A stretch of 59,723 nucleotides of DNA from Marinobacter sp. (GCA_018066865.1 JAGPVT010000089.1:1-59723), one strand, 5' to 3'. Shown: positions 17,857 to 27,402, counted from the stretch's first letter. The notes: generated from the sequence alone by a model not told the origin. Numbers and translations: made by a program.

Positions 17857-20348
17857 TAAAGGTTACCCACTGCCGCAGCGCCAAGCGCCATCTGGTAAAC
17901 GATTTGGCTTACGTTCGTCCAAAGTTCCAGCTGGTTCAGGCGATCCACATCAATTGGCATGATGACGGTATCGCCGGGCTGAAGTTGCTGGCTTCGGCCA
18001 CCAAACCAGGCGCTTTTCTCAGGTAACATTACCGAGCCGTCGGCTTTTACCACATACACCCGGCTCTCGTCCGCCTGGCGGGTAGGGCCGCCAGAACGCT
18101 CCAGGTAATCGTCCACGGTTAAGCCTGCTGTGTGCAGGTGGCTGGTGGGGAATTGCACTTCGCCGAATACGGTTACCGCTTGCGGTATTTCTGGCACAGT
18201 CAGGCGGTCGCCACTTTTTAACAGAATGCTGGGATACTGGTCGTCGTTTAAAACCGCTGCCAGGTCCAATACCATTCGACCTACAGGTTTTGCATCCTGA
18301 ACATCCTTTAGCAGCTCTTGTAATTGCTGGCTGCGTTCGCCGTTACTTCCTTGGAAATCGTTGCCCTGCAACTGTACGCCTAGCAAGTCGCCTTTCAGGC
18401 GATCTTGAGCCTCCTGCAGTCGCTGTGCTTCCAACTGTCTGAGTTTTTCTCGGGTGAAGACAGCTCCGCGCGGGAACGCATTTTCGGTAAGGCCACCCGC
18501 CCGCAGAATCACGTCTTTCAGGGTGTCACCGGGCGCAAAAGTGTATTCACCCGGGTAACGAACCTCACCGGCCAGCGCTATGCTGTTGGTGGTGGCGAAA
18601 TCCGGCACACTTTTAATCAGCACCTGATCGCGGCCTTGCAAACTTAAATTCTCACCACCCTCCAAAACACGCGAGGGAGTAAAAGTCAGCAGCCGAGTTT
18701 CTCCGGTGCCTTTATCCGTGGTCGTATAACGGGTTACTTCGCCTCCAAGCATGAGTGCGTTTTCTTTCAGGCCGCCTGCTGCATCCAACAGCTCTTTCAG
18801 TGAGCCGCCTTCTGGCATAGGGTAGCTACCAGGAAAACGTACGGCACCCGCAATACGTACAATGGGCGCCCACTGGTTAGGGCCAGTTTGCTGCTGAAGC
18901 TGGCTAATAATGCTCTTCATAGCATCCTGCCGCTTCTCTGCGGAAGTTTCAGAGAGCAGTATTACGCGATCCCAGGATTGCAGCAGCAGATCGTGTGCCG
19001 GGTCCTTCTGCTCGAGAGCTTTTCTTGGGCTGAAGGCGGTTACCGCTATCCGGTTCTGACCTTTGTTATCGCGAATGTGCAGCGCATAGCTATAATCTGC
19101 GTTGCGAGTGGTATCGAAGGTAAGGCTGTTTATCAGGTCGCTAATACGTAAGCCATCCCGCCAGGCATAACGCCCAGGGCGCACGGCTTCGCCAACCAGA
19201 CTGACAAACCCTTCGGCCTGATCAGAAACAGACGATACGGTAAGAATATCGCCGGCTTTTAAGTTCAGCTTTTTGTCTTTCTGATCGGATAAATCCAGGT
19301 CTTTCAATATCAGGTTAAACGAATCGTCTACACGTTGAAGTTGTGCTTGCTTCGGATACGCATCGGCCGTAAAACCTCCCGCCAAAGTCAATAAATCACT
19401 AAGTGACTGCTGGTTTTTGAGCTCATAGAGAGCGGGCCGGCGCACTTCGCCTTTAATACCGACCAACTGACCGACGGGTGGTATAAAGATGACATCGCCA
19501 GGCTGAAGCCGGACATCTTTACTGCTGTCGCCTTTCAGTAAGAGGTTATATAAATCCAGATCACTTATAACCCGGCCATTTCGCTTTAGCTGTACGCTGC
19601 GCAATGAGCCAGTTTTGCTGATACCGCCTGAGACAAACAAAGCGTTGGTAATCGTGGAAAGCGAACTCACTGTGTAAGCACCAGGGTTGCGGGCATCACC
19701 AAGTACAAAGACGCGCATGCTGCGCAACTCGCCAAGACTGACACTGGCTTTTACGCCGATGAAATGCTCATCAATTAATGTAGCAATACGCTCTTTCAAC
19801 TCGGCAAACGTAAGACCTACTACAGGTTCGGGGCCTATATCCGGTAGGCTGATAGTCCCGTCCCGGCTGACTGTAAGGCTCAATTGCTGGTTCTGTTTAC
19901 CCCATAGCTGCAAGCGCACCTCATCGCCAGGCCCGATACTGTATTCCGCAGGTACGGGAATAGCCGTTACCGGTGCAAAGGTTGTGGGACTGCCAGCAAA
20001 CAGATCGTAACCAAAGGGTTCAAGCCGCGTGGTTTTAGTTTCATTTTCAGCGCTGCTTCCAGCAGTTTCTACTTCGCTTTCTTTTAGCTGCTTATCTTTT
20101 CCGCTAGATACAGGCGTGACGACCGGCGCTGGATTTCTAATTGCCTCATCCTGAGCGCTGTTCTGGCCATTTGAAGAGCCAAGTGAATCCAGATCCACGC
20201 CATACTGCCGAGCCAATGCTTCTTGCTGAGCTTGTGGCAATGACTTGAATTGCTCAATCTGAGCGGGCGTGATGGACTGCGCAGAAGCGTGCAAAGGCGC
20301 CAATAATGATAATAAGGACAAAGAGAGCAGAAAGCGTTTTAAGTTCAC
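17856..20348 (-). CDS. Large polysaccharide export protein with multiple SLBB domains
   Basis: 830 residues, more than twice the classic Wza (about 380). After a signal peptide (about 1-23, ending LHASAQS, with no lipobox Cys) and a linker comes the Poly_export domain starting YSIGPGDEVRLQLWG near residue 136, then a series of SLBB repeats recognised by recurrent motifs such as GDVIFIPP, GDILTVSS, GDRLTVPE and VAGAVRFPGSYP-like strands. It likely forms the periplasm-spanning outer-membrane export channel for the polymer. Lack of the lipoprotein Cys sets it apart from E. coli Wza. It lies between wzi and wzz. Confidence 0.9.
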   Translation of the reverse strand: MNLKRFLLSLSLLSLLAPLHASAQSITPAQIEQFKSLPQAQQEALARQYGVDLDSLGSSNGQNSAQDEAIRNPAPVVTPVSSGKDKQLKESEVETAGSSAENETKTTRLEPFGYDLFAGSPTTFAPVTAIPVPAEYSIGPGDEVRLQLWGKQNQQLSLTVSRDGTISLPDIGPEPVVGLTFAELKERIATLIDEHFIGVKASVSLGELRSMRVFVLGDARNPGAYTVSSLSTITNALFVSGGISKTGSLRSVQLKRNGRVISDLDLYNLLLKGDSSKDVRLQPGDVIFIPPVGQLVGIKGEVRRPALYELKNQQSLSDLLTLAGGFTADAYPKQAQLQRVDDSFNLILKDLDLSDQKDKKLNLKAGDILTVSSVSDQAEGFVSLVGEAVRPGRYAWRDGLRISDLINSLTFDTTRNADYSYALHIRDNKGQNRIAVTAFSPRKALEQKDPAHDLLLQSWDRVILLSETSAEKRQDAMKSIISQLQQQTGPNQWAPIVRIAGAVRFPGSYPMPEGGSLKELLDAAGGLKENALMLGGEVTRYTTTDKGTGETRLLTFTPSRVLEGGENLSLQGRDQVLIKSVPDFATTNSIALAGEVRYPGEYTFAPGDTLKDVILRAGGLTENAFPRGAVFTREKLRQLEAQRLQEAQDRLKGDLLGVQLQGNDFQGSNGERSQQLQELLKDVQDAKPVGRMVLDLAAVLNDDQYPSILLKSGDRLTVPEIPQAVTVFGEVQFPTSHLHTAGLTVDDYLERSGGPTRQADESRVYVVKADGSVMLPEKSAWFGGRSQQLQPGDTVIMPIDVDRLNQLELWTNVSQIVYQMALGAAAVGNL

Positions 20349-20408
20349 AACGGGTATCCGGTATAGATTTGGAGAAGCGATTTGGTGTTTTTAGAAGCGA
20401 AAAGGACG

Positions 20409-21899
20409 TTAGAACCTGTAGCGCCAACTTGCGCCAATCGACCACTGGCCGCTTTCATTGTCATCAGGATTAACCAGCTCAAGCTTTTTATCAGCAAACT
20501 GGGCACTTACATCCAGCCAGCCATCAAGCAATTCGGTGCCATAGCCGGCTTTTGCAATCACTTGTTTAGCGTTTTCAGCAGGCACCATGAGCTTGATGTC
20601 TTGATCGATCACCGGTGTCCGGCTTATTCCGTCTTTATTGAATTCAACAAAGCTCAGGCTGGCAGAGAGATTGCGCCCGTCGTCGAAAAAATGAAAACCG
20701 CCCAGTGTAATAGCTTCAGCATCGCCACTGAAGCTGGCGCCCATGGTTCGGCCGTAATAGCGGTAGCCGCTGTTGTAGCGGGAATGATCGTAGGTGATAT
20801 TGGGCATGGCATCGCCAAGGAAGTCGTCGGCGAGTGTGTTGGCGTATTCCACAAACCACTGCTGGTCGCCGTTAAGAAGCTGGGTCGTCCAGTCGGTGCC
20901 CAACAACCAAGATTTGCGTGCGGGGAAAGCACCGGCTTCGTCTTCACCCATCATCTGGCCATATACGCCCATCGATTGCTTGCCTATGGCGAAGCCATAC
21001 CGTGCATCTATGCTCGCAAGCTGATTACCCGGGTCGTTTTCTTCCAGCTGTCCGTTATCCTTGCCTGTCAACGCATTCCAGATCGTGGAAGCTCCTTCTG
21101 GCCGGCCTTCACCCCCGAGCATAATCGCCCGGGAAAAGCCTAGCTCCAGCCCATCCAGCGGGCGAAGGTTCAGGCGCATGCCAATCAGCTTGGCTTCTGG
21201 CACCTTGCGTTCTTTTTCATACTGCCCGGCAAATACTGTGAACTGCCAAGGGCCAACCCAGTTCAGCCAGCGGCTTTCCGGCGCAGAGGCATCTTTGCGA
21301 TTAAGCCACACCGAGGGTAACGGCCGGGCGTTGTTGGATAGGATAAGGCTGGATTGCCAACCAGGTCCCCACCAGCGATCAATAGCGCCAGCGCCAAACA
21401 CCCAGTTACCTGCGGTGGCTGCAAGATAAGAGCCATCGAAGCGGACGCTTTCATCGTCATCGGGGCTGTGGGCATAAGCTGGGCTAATTCCGAAAGCCCA
21501 GCTCTGCCCCTGCCATTGCACGTCAAGTTTCGCTGTCGCTTCAGCCATTGGCCCGCGATCAAAGCCCTGAACCATGGCCACTTCATTCGTACCCGCGATT
21601 TCAAATTCTACACGGAAACCAGGAGATGCCTGCTGGGTACGTTCGAACTCGAGGTAGTTACGTGCCAAACCCGTTACGGCATCAGGCCTGCCGTCTGCCT
21701 CATTCAGGCCATTGGTTACGGAGCCCCACATTATGGGCCAACTTGTGACGGGGCGTTGGAGGTGGCCGCGATCAGCAAGTTTCTGTACCGCATATCGAGC
21801 ACGCACATCACCGGGTTCAAGCCAAGGTGCAGCTGTTGTCAAAGTGCTAGCAAAGCACGCTACCGCCCCACCAACCAGAGCCCAGTGTTTTAAGGTCAT
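20409..21899 (-). CDS. wzi: Wzi-family capsule assembly outer-membrane protein
   Basis: 496 residues with a signal peptide (about 1-24, cut before WLEPGD) and many alternating beta-strand segments ending in an aromatic C-terminus (SWRYRF), typical of an outer-membrane barrel of the Wzi family. Wzi proteins anchor polymer at the surface. It is the first gene of the long polysaccharide run after a 220-base gap. No Shine-Dalgarno is visible before the ATG at 21899. The codons 5-15 carry an ops/JUMPstart-like sequence (see 21855-21887). It could also tether a surface polymer that is not a capsule. Confidence 0.88.
   Translation of the reverse strand: MTLKHWALVGGAVACFASTLTTAAPWLEPGDVRARYAVQKLADRGHLQRPVTSWPIMWGSVTNGLNEADGRPDAVTGLARNYLEFERTQQASPGFRVEFEIAGTNEVAMVQGFDRGPMAEATAKLDVQWQGQSWAFGISPAYAHSPDDDESVRFDGSYLAATAGNWVFGAGAIDRWWGPGWQSSLILSNNARPLPSVWLNRKDASAPESRWLNWVGPWQFTVFAGQYEKERKVPEAKLIGMRLNLRPLDGLELGFSRAIMLGGEGRPEGASTIWNALTGKDNGQLEENDPGNQLASIDARYGFAIGKQSMGVYGQMMGEDEAGAFPARKSWLLGTDWTTQLLNGDQQWFVEYANTLADDFLGDAMPNITYDHSRYNSGYRYYGRTMGASFSGDAEAITLGGFHFFDDGRNLSASLSFVEFNKDGISRTPVIDQDIKLMVPAENAKQVIAKAGYGTELLDGWLDVSAQFADKKLELVNPDDNESGQWSIGASWRYRF
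21855..21887 (-). promoter_or_regulatory. ops/JUMPstart-like RfaH recruitment element inside wzi
   Basis: On the minus strand the 13-mer GGCGGTAGCGTGC at 21867-21855 matches the ops core GGCGGTAGYNTN known from E. coli RfaH-controlled operons. It is preceded by a block with CTCTGG and GGTGGGG that also resembles the upstream part of the JUMPstart sequence. It lies 33 bases into the wzi coding sequence. An rfaH gene is 1.2 kb upstream. Confidence 0.7.
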
Positions 21900-22120
21900 A
21901 GAAATAAATTGCCAGCAATAACAGGAAAAAATCTACGGCGGGGAAACATGCTCCCAACTGCACCCCTGTCAGTGTATGAATGTTCGGTGTCTGAAGCGTG
22001 GCGATTTTACGGCATCGTGTGAGACAAACAAGTGACAAAACGTCTGACACACAGACCAAACCGCTACGGAAGCTTCAAAGGTTGCCAAAGTGTCAGTAAC
22101 GCATCTAGCTCAGATACAAG

Positions 22121-22900
22121 CTAGTCAGCACGCGCGCTTGCCAAGTGCTCTCTTACCGTAGCCGAAAACTCACTCATAAAGGCGACAAAAATACCCAACA
22201 TGCCACCGAGCAATACCGCCAACACCATAATCAGGCTGCGCTTCGGCGCTATTTTCTCAGCACTTTGACGGCTGGTAACAAGCACCTCAACTCCATGCAG
22301 GCCTTCGAGCTCACCCTCAAGCCTTGAACGTCTCTCTATGGCGCCAGCTATCGCTTCACCGGCGTCCTTCTCACCCTTCAATGTGTCAATGGCGCTTTCC
22401 AGCGACTCTATTTGGCGCTTAAGACTTTCCTGCTCTCCCTCAACCAAGTCATCCTGATGCCCCTTTACGCTTTTGATCAACGCACTATGAGCGGCGCTAA
22501 CGGCTTCTCCATCATCCTTGGTCGCGCTGCTGCTGAAACGAATGAGGCCGGTGCTTTCGGGGTTATTGAAGGAGACATCAAAGGGCAGTTTTCTGCCGTG
22601 TTTTTCGCGATAAATGGTTTGTACTTCCGGCAACCAACGGCTTTCCAATGTTGCAATTGTCGTTTCTGGTGGCTGAACAAAGGCTTCGCTGTCTTTTTGA
22701 GCGATCTGAATAAGGCTCGCGTACTCAAACTTGTCTGGCACCCACAATGCGTAGACCAGACCTCCTAGAGTGACCGTAATAAAGACCACATAAAAAACCC
22801 GACGCCTGCGGATAAACGTCGTAACGAGATCAACCAGACTGATTTCATCGGAATAATCTGGCCGTTGACCGCCAAGGGTCGTGTTTTGCGTATCATTCAT
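22121..22900 (-). CDS. Short Wzz-family protein
   Basis: 259 residues with the Wzz layout: DEISLVDLVTTFIRRRRVF before a first membrane segment (about 34-53), a short periplasmic domain with a coiled coil around residues 155-185, and a second membrane segment after the APKRSLIMVLAVLLGGMLG signature. It is a second chain-length-type protein in addition to the 317-residue one at 16903-17856; the periplasmic part is shorter. It stands between rfaH and wzi, 141 bases from rfaH and 221 bases from wzi, so it may be transcribed with rfaH or from its own promoter. A modal-length role for a second polymer class is possible. Confidence 0.85.
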   Translation of the reverse strand: MNDTQNTTLGGQRPDYSDEISLVDLVTTFIRRRRVFYVVFITVTLGGLVYALWVPDKFEYASLIQIAQKDSEAFVQPPETTIATLESRWLPEVQTIYREKHGRKLPFDVSFNNPESTGLIRFSSSATKDDGEAVSAAHSALIKSVKGHQDDLVEGEQESLKRQIESLESAIDTLKGEKDAGEAIAGAIERRSRLEGELEGLHGVEVLVTSRQSAEKIAPKRSLIMVLAVLLGGMLGIFVAFMSEFSATVREHLASARAD

Positions 22901-23041
22901 TAAACTGTAGCCCGCGATATATAACTTGTAATTGAAGCATGAGATTTGGCGAGATCTAATTCAGCGCCGGAAAGGCCGTCACTCTACAGGATATGCCTGA
23001 TCATTTCCGTTACCGGCTGGCAAACCTTCCGGTTTAGTGCC

Positions 23042-23521
23042 TTAGTGCCTTATTGCCGAAATCGGCACCTTTACCGACTGCTGCTTTTGCATAAAGTTAA
23101 TAAGCACAATGGCACGCTCTTCACCATCATACGCCTGAAAAACGGCATTGATTCCCTCAAACGGGCCTTCGCCCAGCTGAACCGCCTCACCAGACTTGAG
23201 CCCACCCTGCTGTGTAACAGAATCAAGGCTGTCTTTGACATGCTGAATAACGTCATCTGCTATGGCGGCAGGCTTGCTGGAGAAGCTGACGACACGAATC
23301 ACACCGCGGGTGGAACGGAGCTTTGCCCAGGAGGGATCTGCCTGCTCCAGATTGACGAACAAATAACCAGGGAAAAGCGGCTCAAGCTTTTGGGTACGCT
23401 TCCCCGCTTTGATTTTTTCTACCTGAATCTTCGGGTAAAAACAGGCGATATCCTGATTCTGCAAATGGGCAAGTGCCCGATCGCCTTGGGCGGGCTTGTG
23501 TTGGAGTGCGTACCAAGTCAT
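23042..23521 (-). CDS. rfaH: RfaH-type transcription antiterminator
   Basis: 159 residues, NusG-superfamily. The N-terminal NGN domain (MTWYALQHKPAQGDRALAHL, PLFPGYLFVNL) is followed by a linker and a C-terminal KOW-like domain (GPFEGINAVFQAYDGEERAIVLINF). RfaH binds RNA polymerase paused at ops DNA, blocks Rho and intrinsic termination, and recruits ribosomes to operons lacking good ribosome binding sites. The neighbouring long polysaccharide operon and the ops-like element at 21855 support RfaH rather than housekeeping NusG. Confidence 0.92.
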   Translation of the reverse strand: MTWYALQHKPAQGDRALAHLQNQDIACFYPKIQVEKIKAGKRTQKLEPLFPGYLFVNLEQADPSWAKLRSTRGVIRVVSFSSKPAAIADDVIQHVKDSLDSVTQQGGLKSGEAVQLGEGPFEGINAVFQAYDGEERAIVLINFMQKQQSVKVPISAIRH

Positions 23522-23567
23522 ACGATTCCGGTGTCAGTTGATGATGAGCCGTGATCCTATAAATGTA

Positions 23568-24335
23568 TCAAAAATACCAGTTTCCCTCAGCAATGAAATA
23601 CGGATTTAGCACATCCTCTTTGCCGTATTGCAAAGGCTGGCCCTCCAACGTGTGCACGTTTCCGCCAGCGGCAAGCAGCACGGCGTGGGCTGCGGCGGTG
23701 TCCCATTCGCTGGTCGGCCCCATGCGCGGATAAATATCGGCGTGGCCTTCTGCTATCCGGCAGAATTTGAGGGAACTGCCAACCTGAATTTTTTTGTGAG
23801 CTCCGAGCGCTTTAATAAAGGCGCGAGTCTCATCATTCATGTGATTTTTGCTGGCGACGACGCGCTTGGTTGCCTGAGGCTCTGCTACGCGGATGCGGTG
23901 AATTCGCCCGGTTCGGTCACGCTTGTGAGCGCCTTCACCTTTAACACCCCAAAACGCCTCCTTTAGTGCGGGGGCCGTGACGACGCCCATGACCGGCTCA
24001 CCGTCTTCAATCAGCGCAATATTTACGGTGAACTCACCAGAGCGTTGGGTAAACTCTTTAGTGCCGTCAATCGGATCAACCAGCCAGAACCGGCGCCATT
24101 GCTTGCGCTCATCCCAATCGGCCTGGGTGCCCTCCTCTGAAAGAATCGGTATGTCCCGGCTTAAACTGCACAGGCCTTTTACTATGATCTCGTGGCTCGC
24201 AACATCTGCAGCAGTGATGGGCGATTCGTCTTCCTTGTAGCTCACTGTAAAGTCGGATTGGTAGATACGGAGCACTTTTTCACTGGCTGCATCCGCGATT
24301 TTAATCACATCCGCGAGTAATGAGCTGTATGGCAT
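23568..24335 (-). CDS. cysQ: 3'(2'),5'-bisphosphate nucleotidase CysQ
   Basis: About 255 residues of the inositol-monophosphatase fold. Metal-binding motifs: LSEEGTQADWDERK, WLVDPIDGTKEF and SEWDTAAAHAVLLAAGG. CysQ hydrolyses 3'-phosphoadenosine 5'-phosphate and related by-products of sulfate assimilation in the cytoplasm. The start MPYSSLLADV at 24335 is chosen because AGGA lies about eight bases upstream and length agrees with E. coli CysQ; an ATG three codons upstream is possible, and the longer open frame to 24497 has no support. It is divergent from the mechanosensitive channel gene. Confidence 0.93.
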   Translation of the reverse strand: MPYSSLLADVIKIADAASEKVLRIYQSDFTVSYKEDESPITAADVASHEIIVKGLCSLSRDIPILSEEGTQADWDERKQWRRFWLVDPIDGTKEFTQRSGEFTVNIALIEDGEPVMGVVTAPALKEAFWGVKGEGAHKRDRTGRIHRIRVAEPQATKRVVASKNHMNDETRAFIKALGAHKKIQVGSSLKFCRIAEGHADIYPRMGPTSEWDTAAAHAVLLAAGGNVHTLEGQPLQYGKEDVLNPYFIAEGNWYF

Positions 24336-24485
24336 GGTTTGCATCCTGCGTCGCTTATATTGCTTTATAGTAGCAAATAGTGGCGCCCCGCCCCACGCAA
24401 GCTTTCCCGAACGAGCTCTTTCAGGCAATCTTGTCCTCCTGCTTACCTGAACACCTTGGCTCCGATAGATAAAAGGTTGTCGTAG

Positions 24486-26747
24486 ATGAAATTTCACTCT
24501 TCCGGCGGCACTGCCGGCTTTTTTTCAGGTTCCTGGCGCCACGGCCTTGCAGTCATCACTCTGGTGCTTGGCACGATCCTGCTAATGGCTGCAACTGGCC
24601 CCGCCCAAGCCCAACCTTTCACGCTCCCCGGGATACCAGGGCTATCAGGCGGATCGTCTGAACAGACAGACAAAAAAGAGTCTTCGCCCAAAGAACTGGA
24701 GGCGTCTCTTGAGGTAACCATTCAGGCCCTGCAAGACGATGAAAGCCGGCAAGCCCTGGTAGAACAACTCAAGGCAATCCAGCAGGGGCTGCAGGCTGAA
24801 GCGTCACAAACCGCAAAAGAGTCCGCTACCGACCATGGGCTGCTCGGTGCGCTTTCAGTTTTTTTCGGTAAGGCAACCAGCCCAAATAGCTCTGCAGAAA
24901 CATCCCTTGGGAAATGGAAAACGCATTTTCACAACGCCTACCTTGCTGCCGATAAACTGTTAACGGGGGTATCGTTTCGCGTACTGGCTGAAACCATAGC
25001 CGGGCTTACGGTGTGGCTAGTGGCACTTTGGGGACTTTCACGCCTGGCCCGTCTGTTTTTTGCCTGGCGCGACTGGCCAGTGCAAATGCCAAGACAGCCC
25101 AGAACCTGGATGCTGGCCGCGCATTTCGCGCGGCGCATTTTACCCTGGCTAATTACCTTTACCGCGCTTCTGGCGGGCCTGCCGACGTTCGGCATGTCGG
25201 AAAGCGCTCAAACCACGGTGTTAATTCTGGCTTACGCCGCTCTCGCTGCCCGCGGGCTGACGTCATTCTTTGATGTGACTATCTCCATTTTCTCCAGTGG
25301 CCATCGCCAGACCGCCGTGCTTATCCTGCGCCGGCGAATGCTGGTGCCTCTGTTCATTATTGGCGTGCTCTTCGCCCTTGGGGATGCGCTGGGCACAGCG
25401 GAGCTCACCTCACTGCTCGGCACAGAACTGGCCAGTGCGCTGGCTCTGACCTTCAGCATCGTCGCCGCCCTGCTAAGCTTCTTCCTTATCGTTCGAAACC
25501 GCCGCCCTGTTACTCACCTGATCCGCAACCGGCCCTACATGCAACGCAAGGACCAGAGCGTATGGCGAGAAGTAACCGCCCTGCTGGCCCGGCTTTGGCA
25601 TATCCCGCTGTTGCTGGCCATCAGTGCCTCAGTGGTCGCGGCGTTTGTGAACGATGGAGAGGCAGATGCGGCCTTGGGTAAGGCCATGATCGGTGCGCTA
25701 CTGCTTGCGGTAACGCTCACCATCCAGGGGCTCTTTGGCATTCAGGAGAACAGCCCCAAGCACCAGGCGCTTAGCAAGTTCAGCCAAAGGTTGGTGCGCT
25801 TTGGTTATCGCTTGCTACAGACGGCAGCATGGCTGGCGTTTTTTGAGTTGATCTTGCAGATCTGGGACTTGTCCCTGCTGGGCTTGGGTGAAAAACCGCC
25901 GATCAGCATCGGCTTAACCAACAGCCTGATCGGTGTAATTCTCACATGGCTGATTGCCAGTATCGTCTGGATTTTTGTGGATGAGCTTCTGGAGCGGGCG
26001 CTGCGCGGCGACGAACGCAATAAGCGGATCAACCCGGCAAGGGCTCAGACCATTGTTCCCATTGCCCGAAACACCCTGTTCATCACGATTATAATTATCG
26101 CTATATTTGTGGGCCTGGCCACGTTGGGCGTAGACGTAACACCCCTTCTGGCGGGTGCCGGTATCATTGGCTTGGCGCTCGGCTTTGGTGCCCAGACCCT
26201 CGTTCAGGATTTGATTACAGGCCTGTTCATTGTGGTTGAAGATTCCATGTCCGTGGGCGATTTTGTGGAGATCAACGACTTCATGGGTACAGTGGAGGGA
26301 TTCAACCTACGCACCGTGCGAATGCGGGATCTTGAAGGCATTGTTCACCATATTACCTTCAGCAAAATCAGCTCCATTCACAACATGTCGCGCCAGTTTG
26401 GTATCGCGCTGATCAAGATCCGGATTCCCCGCGAACTGCCTATAGATGACGCCATACTTCTGATGAATGAGACCGCTGAGGAGCTGCGCACGCAGCCGGA
26501 TATGCGGTGGTTGATCTGGTCGCCGCTTGAGATGCAGGGCATTCACTCGTTTGAGGAAGGTTGCCCGGTGTTGCGGATGCGGATGCGCACGAAACCGGAG
26601 TGCCAGTGGGACGTTTCTCGAGCCTTTAATCTGTTGCTGAAGCGGAACATGGAAGAGCGGTACATTGATGTTGCAGCGCCGAGGATTAGTGTTCAGGTGG
26701 ATGGGGAGGGGGGCGAGACCTCCAGCCGAGCGCACCACCAAGTATAG
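24486..26747 (+). CDS. Large MscS-family mechanosensitive channel (YbiO-like)
   Basis: 753 residues. A signal-like N-terminus (to about residue 42, GPAQAQP), a charged coiled-coil-prone periplasmic stretch, then about ten membrane segments, with the MscS core at residues about 540-690: LLAGAGIIGLALGFGAQTLVQDLITGLFIVVED is the pore helix (Gly/Ala pattern) and SVGDFVEINDFMGTVEG starts the beta domain. Such channels open under hypo-osmotic stress. The length and layout resemble E. coli YbiO (about 740 residues). It is followed by a strong hairpin terminator at 26774-26812. Confidence 0.9.
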   Translation: MKFHSSGGTAGFFSGSWRHGLAVITLVLGTILLMAATGPAQAQPFTLPGIPGLSGGSSEQTDKKESSPKELEASLEVTIQALQDDESRQALVEQLKAIQQGLQAEASQTAKESATDHGLLGALSVFFGKATSPNSSAETSLGKWKTHFHNAYLAADKLLTGVSFRVLAETIAGLTVWLVALWGLSRLARLFFAWRDWPVQMPRQPRTWMLAAHFARRILPWLITFTALLAGLPTFGMSESAQTTVLILAYAALAARGLTSFFDVTISIFSSGHRQTAVLILRRRMLVPLFIIGVLFALGDALGTAELTSLLGTELASALALTFSIVAALLSFFLIVRNRRPVTHLIRNRPYMQRKDQSVWREVTALLARLWHIPLLLAISASVVAAFVNDGEADAALGKAMIGALLLAVTLTIQGLFGIQENSPKHQALSKFSQRLVRFGYRLLQTAAWLAFFELILQIWDLSLLGLGEKPPISIGLTNSLIGVILTWLIASIVWIFVDELLERALRGDERNKRINPARAQTIVPIARNTLFITIIIIAIFVGLATLGVDVTPLLAGAGIIGLALGFGAQTLVQDLITGLFIVVEDSMSVGDFVEINDFMGTVEGFNLRTVRMRDLEGIVHHITFSKISSIHNMSRQFGIALIKIRIPRELPIDDAILLMNETAEELRTQPDMRWLIWSPLEMQGIHSFEEGCPVLRMRMRTKPECQWDVSRAFNLLLKRNMEERYIDVAAPRISVQVDGEGGETSSRAHHQV

Positions 26748-26773
26748 TCACAGCCACAATCATTTTGGGCTAA

Positions 26774-26860
26774 ACAGCAAAGGCCCGGGGGTTGAAACCT
26801 CCGGGCCTTTGAAAATCAGGTCACACTGGATTTCAGTCAAGTTGAGCCTGTCCGAAATCG
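26774..26860. terminator. Terminator hairpin and diverged island repeat, downstream of the mscS-type gene
   Basis: AAAGGCCCGgGGGttgaAACCtCCGGGCCTTT at 26779-26810 forms a strong stem that can end the channel mRNA. It is the outermost and most diverged copy of the repeat seen at 30704, 31664 and 33686; a remnant of the 20-bp tag (GAGCCTGTCC) is at 26844-26853. Confidence 0.8.
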
Positions 26861-26982
26861 TACTATTTATTTCAACACCCTTTGGCATTTTGCCTGCTAA
26901 ACTACTAGAATTTGGAGTTCTAACAACAGTGTCCTGTACGCTGGCGCCAAAATATAACGATCGAATTCAAAGGAATCAAAAG

Positions 26983-27402
26983 ATGAGACTTGGGCTTCTC
27001 CTGACAGCACTTCTTACGGTACTGCTTCAAGCGCAACTAGCGTATGGCCAGAGTGACATACTTACCGGAGAGGATATCGCCAAAGTCCTCGTAGGCAACA
27101 CCATACAAATGAACTTTAGAGATAGTCAGTCTGACTTTCGGACCCAAACCTTTCACGAGTATTATGACCCTGACGGCTCTATTTACGGAATGGTAAATTA
27201 TCGGGAGCAGGCAGGAAACCTTAAGCATTTTGTAGGATCCTGGCAGGTTAAAGATGGAAAGTTTTGCACCTCCGTTTACGGAAGAGACTATTCCTGCAAC
27301 CAACTAAAGCCTGTAAAAGGAAATAACTTTGAGTTGGTTGGCGAAAGCGGTGTTGTAAGAGATGTAATAATTTACGAAGGCAAGCATCATGGCATCGAAT
27401 AA
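26983..27402 (+). CDS. Small exported protein of unknown function
   Basis: 139 residues starting at the ATG at 26983, 8 bases after AAAGGA. A clean signal peptide (MRLGLLLTALLTVLLQAQLAYG) is followed by a mature domain of about 117 residues rich in beta-strand-type sequence, with two Cys (FCTSVYGRDYSCNQ) that could form a disulfide in the periplasm. No family was recognised with certainty; such small proteins with GEDIAKVLVGNTI-type openings occur as periplasmic or surface proteins. It stands alone between two terminators and is the only plus-strand gene in the island apart from the transposase. Confidence 0.75.
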   Translation: MRLGLLLTALLTVLLQAQLAYGQSDILTGEDIAKVLVGNTIQMNFRDSQSDFRTQTFHEYYDPDGSIYGMVNYREQAGNLKHFVGSWQVKDGKFCTSVYGRDYSCNQLKPVKGNNFELVGESGVVRDVIIYEGKHHGIE

